In this document: positions 28,526-39,808 of the stretch, piece after piece
How the letters are laid out: every line of letters starts with the position of its first letter
Numbering within the stretch: the stretch's first letter is position 1
NCBI GenBank assembly: GCA_903893795.1
Contig: CAITNO010000032.1
Coordinates: 33,025-97,024, forward strand
Length of the DNA stretch: 64,000 bases
Direction of reading: 5' to 3'
Source of the DNA: Candidatus Hydrogenedentota bacterium
GTDB taxonomy: Bacteria > Hydrogenedentota > Hydrogenedentia > Hydrogenedentales > CAITNO01
Made by a program: the position numbers and the translations under genes
The notes under the pieces: model-generated
Databases searched by the model: none
What the model was told of the DNA's origin: nothing
What the model saw: the letters and a program-made list of their open reading frames with translations, nothing else

Positions 28526-29606
28526 CTATTGCGCCAACGCGGCCCGTTCCTCGTCGAAATCGGCATTTTCCAAGGCGATAGCCCGGAACGCTTCCTGTCT
28601 CTCCAGAAACACACCCGCCACATCCGGGTCAAAGGCCCGCCCGGCATCATTTCGAATAATCTCCACGGCGGCGCTGTGGGTCATGGGCGCCTTGTACACC
28701 CGTCGGCTGATCAGCGCATCGTACACGTCGGCCACCGCCATCAAGCGCCCGGACAGGGGTATTTCCGCGCCTTTCAGACCCAGGGGGTAACCCGAACCGT
28801 CCCATTTCTCGTGGTGGGAGGCGGAAATTTCACGGGCATAGCGCAAGAAGGAATTGGCGCCCAGCTTTTTCTCTGCGGCGGCGATGGCCTGTTGGCCGAG
28901 CAGGGGATGCGTTTTCATCACCTCAAACTCCGCGGGCTCAAGCCTTCCCGGCTTGAGCAGGATGGAATCGGGAATACCCACCTTGCCTATGTCGTGCAGC
29001 GGCGCCGACTTGTGCAGAAGGTCGATGGTGGCGGGGTCCAGCGCCGCGGCATGCGCGGGCTGCTCCGCCAGCCCCTCCGCCAGCAGCCGCATGTAGCCGC
29101 GGGTGCGGCGAATGTGCCCCCCAGTTTCCGGATCGCGGCATTCGGCCAGGGTGCCCATGCTTTCTATGGTGGCCTCCTGCGTGTGGGCCAGTTCCCGCGT
29201 GCGCTCGTACACCAGATTCTCCAGGCGGTCGCGGTAACGCTTCAGTTCTATATGGTTCCGCACCCGCGCCTTCACCAGGGCGGGAATGAAGGGCTTGGTG
29301 ATATAGTCGGCCGCGCCCAGCGCCAGACCGCGGGCCTCGTTGTTTTCCTCCGTCATGGCCGTGATGAAAATCACGGGGATGCCCTTGGTAATGACGGACT
29401 GCTTGAGCCGCTCGCACACCGTGTACCCGTCCATGCCCGGCATCATAATGTCGAGCAGGATCACGTCCGGCAGCGTCTCGGCGGCCAGGTCCAGGGCCGT
29501 CTCGCCGTCCATTGCCACGGCCACGTCAAACTCGTCGCCCAGGGTCTCCACCAGAATGTCCAGGTTGGCCTCGGCATCATCCACCGCCAGAATCAGGGGC
29601 AGGGCG

Positions 29607-29626
<20 letters not shown>
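28526..29626 (-). CDS. response regulator with HD-GYP phosphodiesterase domain
   Basis: 366 residues. REC domain with phospho-acceptor D59 ([13 protein letters not shown]) and K111 (YITKPF), then a short coiled linker and an HD-GYP domain with HD at 211-212 ([10 protein letters not shown]) and [11 protein letters not shown] at 271-281; metal-binding His/Asp and GYP are intact, so cyclic-di-GMP hydrolysis is expected. The start is either the ATG at 29626 or at 29617; GGAAGGA fits the latter better. The gene begins inside the last 20 bases of the hybrid kinase gene, so the kinase is its likely partner. Confidence 0.9.
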
Positions 29627-33437
<3,811 letters not shown>

Positions 33438-33774
33438 GAAATGATTCCTCTCGCTCCCCCCCACGGAACGGCCTTCCGGAAGGTTCACTGGTCCCTGCGC
33501 CGCAGCGCTAAAGTCCGCACCCACTGCGCACGCCAACCAGCCTAAACCACCCGGCCCCGCCTGTCAAGGCAAATCGGGACAGTGTGCCGGCCCCAGCACC
33601 AGAAGCCTCCGAAGGAACCCGGGTGCAGGGCAGGCAAAAAGGGTTCAGACGGGCCCCCCTGAAGTGATATACTTTGAAACATTGTGGAATTGCAGCCGGC
33701 CTGGTCAGCGTTTAACGCGGTCGGATGCAAGGTGCGCAATGGAAGACCTTTCCAAGAACCGTAAGGGTCCGGAT
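33438..33774. promoter_or_regulatory. divergent intergenic region between sensor kinase and Rrf2-type regulator
   Basis: 337 bases without a supported gene. On the plus strand TATACT at 33668-33673 could be a -10 element, with TTCAGA (33644-33649) 18 bases before it as a poor -35. This would leave a ~95-base leader before the regulator gene. Nothing else is recognisable. Confidence 0.3.
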
Positions 33775-34218
33775 ATGAAACTTTCCACAAAGTCACGGTA
33801 CAGCCTGCGGGCAATGCTTCACTTGGCGCGGCATCAGCGGGCGGGGGTTGTCATGGCCCGCGAAATAGCCGAGCGCCAGAACCTGCCGGAAACCTATCTG
33901 GAGCAGCTCATGCTCTCGCTGCGGAAGGCCGGGCTGGTCTCCGCAATACGCGGGGCCCACGGCGGCTATATGCTCGCCCGCAAGCCCGACCAGATCACCC
34001 TGGCGCAGATTGTGGTGGCACTGGAGGGGACGCTCAGCATCGCCGAATGCTGCGACGTGCCCAACTGCTGCGTGGACCCGGTGACCTGCGCGCTGAAGGA
34101 TGTCTTTGACGACGTCAACACCAGGCTCTTCGACTCCTTCAACGAAATCACCCTGGCCGAACTTGCCCACCGCCAGCAGGTGAAGGAACTGGCAGAAGTG
34201 CCGATGTACTTCATCTAA
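33775..34218 (+). CDS. Rrf2 family transcriptional regulator, probable Fe-S sensor
   Basis: 147 residues from the ATG at 33775 (AAGGG 7 bases upstream). Winged helix start MKLSTKSRYSLRAM and GLVSAIRGAHGGYMLA are classic Rrf2/IscR features. The cluster-binding loop has five cysteines (C92, C93, C98, C99, C105 in ECCDVPNCC and DPVTC); IscR uses three, so a Fe-S ligand set is available with spares. Family members sense iron-sulfur status, nitric oxide or redox state. Its target is unknown; the neighbours do not include isc genes. Confidence 0.9.
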   Translation: MKLSTKSRYSLRAMLHLARHQRAGVVMAREIAERQNLPETYLEQLMLSLRKAGLVSAIRGAHGGYMLARKPDQITLAQIVVALEGTLSIAECCDVPNCCVDPVTCALKDVFDDVNTRLFDSFNEITLAELAHRQQVKELAEVPMYFI

Positions 34219-34347
34219 CCGCACACCACGCGCGCAGGCAGGCAAAGAACAGGGCAGAGCGCCGCATCCACGCTGCGGAATCGGGGGCGGAATACCCGGA
34301 CTCCCCAGGATGTCATCTTCAACAGATGACAACCAAGGAGTACCGCC

Positions 34348-34683
34348 ATGGAATTCGCATTGGCGCAAAGAAGCTGCACCCCCTGCCGCGGCGACACGCC
34401 CGCACTCAAGGGCAACGAACTCGCCTGCATGATGGCCGGGCTGGGAAATGGCTGGTCGCTCATGGAAGACCAGCGCATAGAGAAGGAATTTCACTTCAAG
34501 GACTTCCGCGGGGCCCTTGCCTTCACCAACAGGGTGGGCGAGGCCGCCGAGGCAGAGAACCATCACCCCGATATTGGGCTGGGCTGGGGAAGGGTGGTCA
34601 TTTCCCTTTCCACCCACAAAATTCACGGGCTTTCAGAGAACGATTTCATTCTCGCGGCCAAGATCGACGCCCTGACGGGATGA
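34348..34683 (+). CDS. 4a-hydroxytetrahydrobiopterin dehydratase (pterin carbinolamine dehydratase)
   Basis: 111 residues with AAGGAG 7 bases before the ATG. The diagnostic AEAENHHPDIGLGWG with its paired catalytic His, followed by STHKIHGLSENDFILAAKID, identifies the PCD/DCoH family. It dehydrates 4a-hydroxytetrahydropterin formed by aromatic amino-acid hydroxylases, or has a role in molybdopterin or pterin salvage in bacteria lacking them. No hydroxylase is seen nearby, so its role here is open. Confidence 0.92.
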   Translation: MEFALAQRSCTPCRGDTPALKGNELACMMAGLGNGWSLMEDQRIEKEFHFKDFRGALAFTNRVGEAAEAENHHPDIGLGWGRVVISLSTHKIHGLSENDFILAAKIDALTG

Positions 34684-34795
34684 CAGACTGCTATTCAGTG
34701 CGTCGGCATTCTTCAACGTGGAGTGCGGCGACAAAGCGCAGCGGCGACACCACTTTGGCTGGAGTAATGCAGGACATTCAGCCAAAGAGGCCGGG

Positions 34796-35644
34796 TCACG
34801 GAACAAACTTGAGCTCGCGCATTTTCGCGCCCATCTCCAGGGCGATCTGATCGAGGCTGGGCTTCCAGTCGGCGCAGAGTTCAATGCCGCGCTCCGTGCA
34901 TTCGCCGGAGATGGAGAAACCGATGCCCGCACCCAGCGCAATCATGTACGGCGCAAGCGCCTGCTGGACCTTGTCCGACACCAGCATGAAACAGGCAGTG
35001 CATTTCAGCGCCGCCCGTTCACATTGAAACGCTTTGCGCAGCGTCTTCTCGGCTTTCTCGCGGGTCAATTGCGGCATCCGCTCCATGAGCGGACCGGTGT
35101 AGGCATCCACGAGGGCCTGTTCCTCCGCCGGACCGACGTCATTCACGGCATCCAGGATCTTCCGGACAAAGGGTCGCCCCAGGTCACGGCAGATGACATA
35201 GTCGATAAGGGTCTCGATCACATCCTCCGCATTGTTCATCGTGATGCCCTTTTCGCTGCTCAGTTGCTCATACACGCGGAGCGGATACTTCTTTTCCGTG
35301 GGCAGGTGGAAATAGGCGTGGGCATAGCTGTCGGCGCCCCAGTCGGCGTCATGGGTGAGCAGTCCCAGTGCAAAAGGCGACGGCGCCAGCAGTTTCGCCT
35401 CCCGGTGGGTGAGATGTTTGAGGGCAGAGGAACCCTCCTCGCCCAGGCCGCTGAACTCGTTCATGTCGGCAACCATCGCCCCAAACAGCAGGGCAGGCGG
35501 CGCATCGGGAAAGATCTGCGACGCGATATAGGCATGCGTCATCGGCCCAAACGCATGGGCAGGCAATGCGGCCAGGAGCGAAGCGGCCAGCAACACACCC
35601 ATAGAAAGGTGTGCGATCTTAAATCTGCGGGGCGATGAAATCAT
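34796..35644 (-). CDS. exported zinc-dependent phospholipase C-like protein
   Basis: 282 residues from the ATG at 35644; no start in the region has a good ribosome site, so 35602 or 35680 remain possible. A signal peptide (MGVLLAASLLAALPAHAF) is followed by FGPMTHAYIA, and later LTHDADWGADSYAHAYFH. The His/Asp arrangement fits the zinc-dependent phospholipase C (Zn_dep_PLPC) fold. The substrate is not predictable, and many members of this fold are uncharacterised. Transcribed convergently with the pterin dehydratase. Confidence 0.6.
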   Translation of the reverse strand: MISSPRRFKIAHLSMGVLLAASLLAALPAHAFGPMTHAYIASQIFPDAPPALLFGAMVADMNEFSGLGEEGSSALKHLTHREAKLLAPSPFALGLLTHDADWGADSYAHAYFHLPTEKKYPLRVYEQLSSEKGITMNNAEDVIETLIDYVICRDLGRPFVRKILDAVNDVGPAEEQALVDAYTGPLMERMPQLTREKAEKTLRKAFQCERAALKCTACFMLVSDKVQQALAPYMIALGAGIGFSISGECTERGIELCADWKPSLDQIALEMGAKMRELKFVP

Positions 35645-35859
35645 GGAATCAGTATACCAGTTGCTCAAAAATGTCGCCATGTCACATCGGTCTTAATTGA
35701 CAAGCAATCTACCGCAGCTCCTTTGTGCGCGCCTGACAGGGGTCGCGGGGACTATCGTGTGTCGCGTTGTCGAGATGTAGCTCTTCGGCCGCTGTGTTCA
35801 GTCAACGCCCCCGGCCCGGTCCGTGGGCACGAGGGCAGCTACCCCACTGCCTCCCTGGC

Positions 35860-36063
35860 TCATTCTCCCGGTGCCCGGTAAATGGTTCGCCCTTCCTTAA
35901 TCGTTTCCACCACCTTGATGGTCCCGAGGGTCAAGGGCTCCACCCGGAGCGGATTGCGGTCCAGAATGACGAGGTCGGCCAGTTTTCCCGGTTCCAGTGA
36001 GCCTTTCAGGTCCTCTTCGAAGTATTGACGGGCCGCATGGATTGTGAGGGATTTCCGCGCGTC
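35860..36063 (-). pseudogene. C-terminal remnant of a YtcJ-like amidohydrolase
   Basis: Translating the minus strand from 36060 to the TGA at 35860 gives an open ~66-codon tail with SLTIHAARQYFEEDLKGSLE, EPGKLADLVILDRNPLRVEP and KVVETIKEGRTIYRAPGE. These are the characteristic end of metal-dependent amidohydrolases of the YtcJ type. No start, metal-binding HxH or barrel is present upstream, so it is a fragment. Just 5' of it (about 36064-36200, another frame) lies a second open piece ending in PYHVPPEGRGADYAG and TAG, of unknown origin. The rest of 35645-36212 shows nothing else. Confidence 0.72.
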
Positions 36064-36212
36064 TAACCCGCATAGTCGGCGCCTCTGCCCTCGGGGGGCA
36101 CGTGGTAGGGCCGGGTCAGCCAGGTTGCCAGGGGGAAAACGCGGGAATACAGGTGCGGGGTTTTCTTCAGGACCGAAACCCCTTGGGCCGGACCGGGAAT
36201 TGCTGGGCGCGG

Positions 36213-36923
36213 TTACTTAATCCGCTCTTCCCCGCTTGCACCGCCGAGGAGGTGGTTGAAATGGGCCGGGGCCTTCCATTCGAAGGTCATCGGCCGGCCC
36301 GTGCGGGGATGGTTGAGCGTGAGCGACACGGCATGCAGCGCCATTAGTTTCTGGTCCCGGTCCCCTTTGCCGTATTTCTTGTCGCCGACGATGGGGTGCC
36401 CCTCATCGGCCATATGCACCCGGATCTGGTGCTTTCTTCCCGTCAGCAGGCGAATCTCGAGCAGGCTGTAGAGGCGGGTTTCGCGAAGCACCCGGTAGGC
36501 TGTCTGGGAAAGCTTCCCGTTTCGGGTGTCATTGGTGGAATGGACGACGAATGCGCTGTTCTCGGTCAGGTAGGAGGTGATGGTGCCCTCCTTTTCCACC
36601 AGTTCCCCGTGCACCACCGCCAGATAGGTCTTTTCCGACGCGTCCCACTGATCCTGCAGACGGAACTTGGCTGCCTCGGTCTTGGCGAAGACGAGCACGC
36701 CCGACACCTCCCGGTCGAGCCGGTGCACGATGAAGATGCGGTTTCGCGATTTGACGTTGCCCTTGCGCACGTAATCCGTCAGGGCATAGTACAGTGTGCG
36801 GACCTTTTCCTTTTCGGTGCCCATGGTGAGCAGCCCGGCAGGCTTGTTTGCCACCAGGATGTCGTGGTCCTCATGGAGAATCATCACCCCCCGGGGAAGG
36901 TGTTTGTTGGTGAAGGGTTCCAT
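36213..36923 (-). CDS. RluA family pseudouridine synthase
   Basis: 236 residues from the ATG at 36923 (weak ribosome site; the ATG at 36884 is an alternative). Catalytic Asp70 in VHRLDREVSGVLVFAK, KPAGLLTMGT near the N-terminus, KTYLAVVHGE and the C-terminal LLTGRKHQIRVHMA complete the RluA fold. It isomerises uridine in rRNA or tRNA. No S4 domain is present, so it is nearer the RluA/TruC/RluF-like short forms than RluC/D; the target base cannot be told. GC-rich palindrome CCGGCC-tgaaa-GGCCGG lies at 37080-37095 upstream. Confidence 0.88.
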   Translation of the reverse strand: MEPFTNKHLPRGVMILHEDHDILVANKPAGLLTMGTEKEKVRTLYYALTDYVRKGNVKSRNRIFIVHRLDREVSGVLVFAKTEAAKFRLQDQWDASEKTYLAVVHGELVEKEGTITSYLTENSAFVVHSTNDTRNGKLSQTAYRVLRETRLYSLLEIRLLTGRKHQIRVHMADEGHPIVGDKKYGKGDRDQKLMALHAVSLTLNHPRTGRPMTFEWKAPAHFNHLLGGASGEERIK

Positions 36924-37166
36924 CAGCGAAGCCGCCTGAAAGTCATGAAGCCATCCTCGTTTGTGTCGAAGCGCGGAAAAGGCTGGCGCTTGTCTGTTTA
37001 CCCTGCCGTAACTTCTGTGCGGCGGGCGTTGCATTGTATCAGAGCCGGGCGTTCTTCCAGGAAAACGCTTGGGTTCTCCCGGCCTGAAAGGCCGGAAGTT
37101 TATTCGGACGGCGCGGTGCGCTAAGATCCCCTGTGTTCTTGGTTGGCATTCAAAACGGAGGTCAAA

Positions 37167-38543
37167 ATGTCGCTATTCTCGAAGACGATGACAACGGCGC
37201 TGCTGCTCGCCCTGCCGGGTGCCTTCGGAACCGCCCTGGCGGAAACGCTGCCCACGCCCTGCACGCGCAACGAGAGCGCGGTGCGGCAGGTCGCCTCGGG
37301 CGAGCGCGACACGGCCAGCGCCGCGTGGTGGGGTTTCAATACCGAGGACGTGACCGACGCGCTCCAGGCGGCGCTCGATTCCAGGGCCAAAACGCTCCTC
37401 ATCCCCTACATGGGCGAGGCGTGGATTGTCCGTCCGCTACGGGTACACGGCGACCAGACCATTCTCTTCGAATCGGGCGTGCTGGTGCTGGCAAAAAAGG
37501 GCGAATTTCAGGGCGGCGGCGATTCGCTGTTTTCGGCCTCCGAGGCGGACAACATTACCCTGCGCGGCTACGGCGCGGTGCTGCGCATGCGCAAGAAGGA
37601 CTACCAGAACCCGCCCTACAAGCCCGCCGAATGGCGCATGGGCATAGCGCTGCGCGGCTGCCGCAATGTGACCATCGAGGGGCTGCGCATTGAAAGCTCC
37701 GGCGGCGACGGCATCTACATCGACAGTGACGGCAAGCGCGGCTGGTGCGAAAACATCACCGTGCGTGATGTCACCTGCTGGGATAACCACCGCCAGGGAA
37801 TCAGCGTGATCAGCGCGCAGAACCTGCTCGTCGAAAGCTGCTCGCTGTCGGGCACCGGCGGCACCGCGCCCGAGTCGGGCATTGATTTCGAGCCCGACAG
37901 TCCCAACCAGCGCATGGCGAACTGCGTCGTGCGCAACTGCCTCTTCGAGAACAACCGCGGCAACGCCGCGGCGGTCTACATGAAGCCGCTCACGCGGGAA
38001 AGCGCCGACGTGTCCATCCTCTTTGAAAACTGCGTGATGCGCATGGGCAGTCCGGGAGACAGCGCCGAGACCGTGCGCGACGCCAAACTGGGCGGCTGGG
38101 GCGGCATCGCCGTGGGCACCAGCAAGGATGACGGGCCCAGGGGCCTCGTCGAGTTCCGCAACTGCACCACCGAGAACACCGGTCGCGAGGGTGCGAGGAT
38201 TTATGACAAGTCGGCAGACGGAGTCAGGGTGCGCTTTGTAAACTGCCATTGGAAGAGCCCCTGGCTGGATGACGCGGCCGACCACACGGAGCCCCGCGCG
38301 CCCATCTCCATCACCCTGCGCCGGCCCAGCCTGACCACCCACCTGGGCGGCGTGGAGTTTGTGGACTGCCACGTCTACGACAGGGAGGACCGCCCCGCGC
38401 TGGTCGTCCACATGGACAAGGAAAACCACGGCGTGCGCGATCTGGCCGGAACGGTCTGGGTTCACAACCCCCACGGCGCCCGCGCCGACTTCGGCAGTCC
38501 CGCCGAAAACATCGCCCCGGACCTGATTCGACCGGCGGAATGA
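37167..38543 (+). CDS. exported right-handed parallel beta-helix protein
   Basis: 458 residues from the ATG at 37167 (GGAGG 5 bases upstream). Signal peptide (MSLFSKTMTTALLLALPGAF). The body has repeated coils such as NVTIEGLRIESSGGDGIYID, ENITVRDVTCWDNHRQGISV and NCVVRNCLFENNRGNAAAVY, the pectate-lyase-like parallel beta-helix found in polysaccharide lyases and glycosidases. No catalytic residues can be fixed by eye. It starts a block of exported carbohydrate-related proteins (37-52 kb). Confidence 0.85.
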   Translation: MSLFSKTMTTALLLALPGAFGTALAETLPTPCTRNESAVRQVASGERDTASAAWWGFNTEDVTDALQAALDSRAKTLLIPYMGEAWIVRPLRVHGDQTILFESGVLVLAKKGEFQGGGDSLFSASEADNITLRGYGAVLRMRKKDYQNPPYKPAEWRMGIALRGCRNVTIEGLRIESSGGDGIYIDSDGKRGWCENITVRDVTCWDNHRQGISVISAQNLLVESCSLSGTGGTAPESGIDFEPDSPNQRMANCVVRNCLFENNRGNAAAVYMKPLTRESADVSILFENCVMRMGSPGDSAETVRDAKLGGWGGIAVGTSKDDGPRGLVEFRNCTTENTGREGARIYDKSADGVRVRFVNCHWKSPWLDDAADHTEPRAPISITLRRPSLTTHLGGVEFVDCHVYDREDRPALVVHMDKENHGVRDLAGTVWVHNPHGARADFGSPAENIAPDLIRPAE

Positions 38544-38644
38544 CCCTGCGGAGCTCTTTGCCGGATTACTTTTGCCCTGAACGATGTTCCACAAGTCAGT
38601 GTCGCCGCCACGAAGGGCGGCCCCACGCATAGAGGAACAGCATT

Positions 38645-39634
38645 ATGAATAGAACCGCGCTCGTTACTGGCATCACAGGACAGGACGGCGGATACCTGGC
38701 GAAACTCCTGCTCGGCAAGGGTTACCGGGTCTTCGGGCTCATGGAGCGCAGCACCCGCTACGCCTTTGCCAACCTGGACTATCTCGGCATCACCGGGGAG
38801 GTGGACTATCTGGACGGCGACATGACCGACGAGGCCTCGCTCGTGCAGGCCCTCCGGCAGGCCCGCCCCGACGAAATCTACAACCTGGCCGCCCAGTCCT
38901 TTGTGGGCACGTCCTGGCGGCAGCCCATCGTCAGCACCGAGGTGAACGCCGTCGGCGTGCTGCGGCTGCTGGATGCCATGCGCCATTTCGTCCCCGCCGC
39001 GCGCTTCTACCAGGCCTCCACCTCCGAAATGTTTGGCAACAGCCACGAGGACGGCCTGCAAACCGAGAACACCCCCTTCCACCCGCGCAGCCCCTACGCC
39101 ATCGCCAAGCTCTACGCCTACTGGATCGTCAACAACTACAAGGAAAGCTACGGCCTCTTCTGCGCCAACGGCATCCTGTTCAACCACGAATCGCCCATAC
39201 GCGGCAGGGAGTTTGTGACCCGCAAGATCACCGACGCCGTCGCCCGCATCAAGCACGGCCTGCTCGACCGTCTCGGTCTGGGCAATCTCGACAGCGAGCG
39301 CGACTGGGGCTTTGCCGGCGACTATGTCGATGCCATGTGGCGCATGCTCCAGCAGGAACAGCCCGGCAACTACATCATCTCCACCGGCGAAACCCATTCC
39401 ATCCGCGAGTTTCTCAGCATGGCCTTTGCGCACGCGGGCATCGACGACTGGGAAAAGTATGTGTACATCGACCCCGCGCACAAGCGCCCGGCCGAACTGC
39501 ACAGCCTGCGTGGCAAGTCCGACAAGGCCCGCAAGGAACTCGGATGGAAACCCCAGGTGAGCTTTGAAGAACTCGTGCGCATGATGGTCGACGCCGACCT
39601 GGAGCGCGTCGCCAAAGAGAAGGCCGCGAAGTAA
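38645..39634 (+). CDS. gmd: GDP-mannose 4,6-dehydratase
   Basis: Converts GDP-mannose to GDP-4-keto-6-deoxymannose, precursor of GDP-fucose, GDP-rhamnose and related sugars. 329 residues, AGAGGA before the ATG. NADP-binding GITGQDGGYLAK, STSEMFG and the catalytic Y151xxxK155 (SPYAIAKLYAYW) of extended SDRs are intact; NHESPIRGREFVTRKITDAV is specific to Gmd. No fucose synthase or rhamnose reductase is adjacent, so the next step is encoded elsewhere. Confidence 0.95.
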   Translation: MNRTALVTGITGQDGGYLAKLLLGKGYRVFGLMERSTRYAFANLDYLGITGEVDYLDGDMTDEASLVQALRQARPDEIYNLAAQSFVGTSWRQPIVSTEVNAVGVLRLLDAMRHFVPAARFYQASTSEMFGNSHEDGLQTENTPFHPRSPYAIAKLYAYWIVNNYKESYGLFCANGILFNHESPIRGREFVTRKITDAVARIKHGLLDRLGLGNLDSERDWGFAGDYVDAMWRMLQQEQPGNYIISTGETHSIREFLSMAFAHAGIDDWEKYVYIDPAHKRPAELHSLRGKSDKARKELGWKPQVSFEELVRMMVDADLERVAKEKAAK

Positions 39635-39685
39635 CCGAAAGCATCCGCGCTTCGGGCCGACTCTTCAGAAAGGCCCGGTAAACCT

Positions 39686-39782
39686 CGTCATTGCGAGCGT
39701 AGCGAAGCAATCTCGTTCCCGCCAAGGCCCCGACTTCTGGGTCATCGTTACACGAGATTGCCGCGCTTCGCTCGCAATGACG
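39686..39782. repeat. inverted repeat of the CGTCATTGCGAGC type
   Basis: Two 31-base arms (39686-39716 and 39752-39782) begin and end with CGTCATTGCGAG / CTCGCAATGACG and have an imperfect centre, separated by 35 bases. They lie between the convergent gmd and beta-helix genes. The arm sequence resembles a short dispersed repeat seen in many bacterial genomes (recalled, not searched). It could serve as a bidirectional terminator. Confidence 0.7.
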
Positions 39783-39808
39783 AACTGCGCCGCACTGAGA
39801 ATCTGTTG

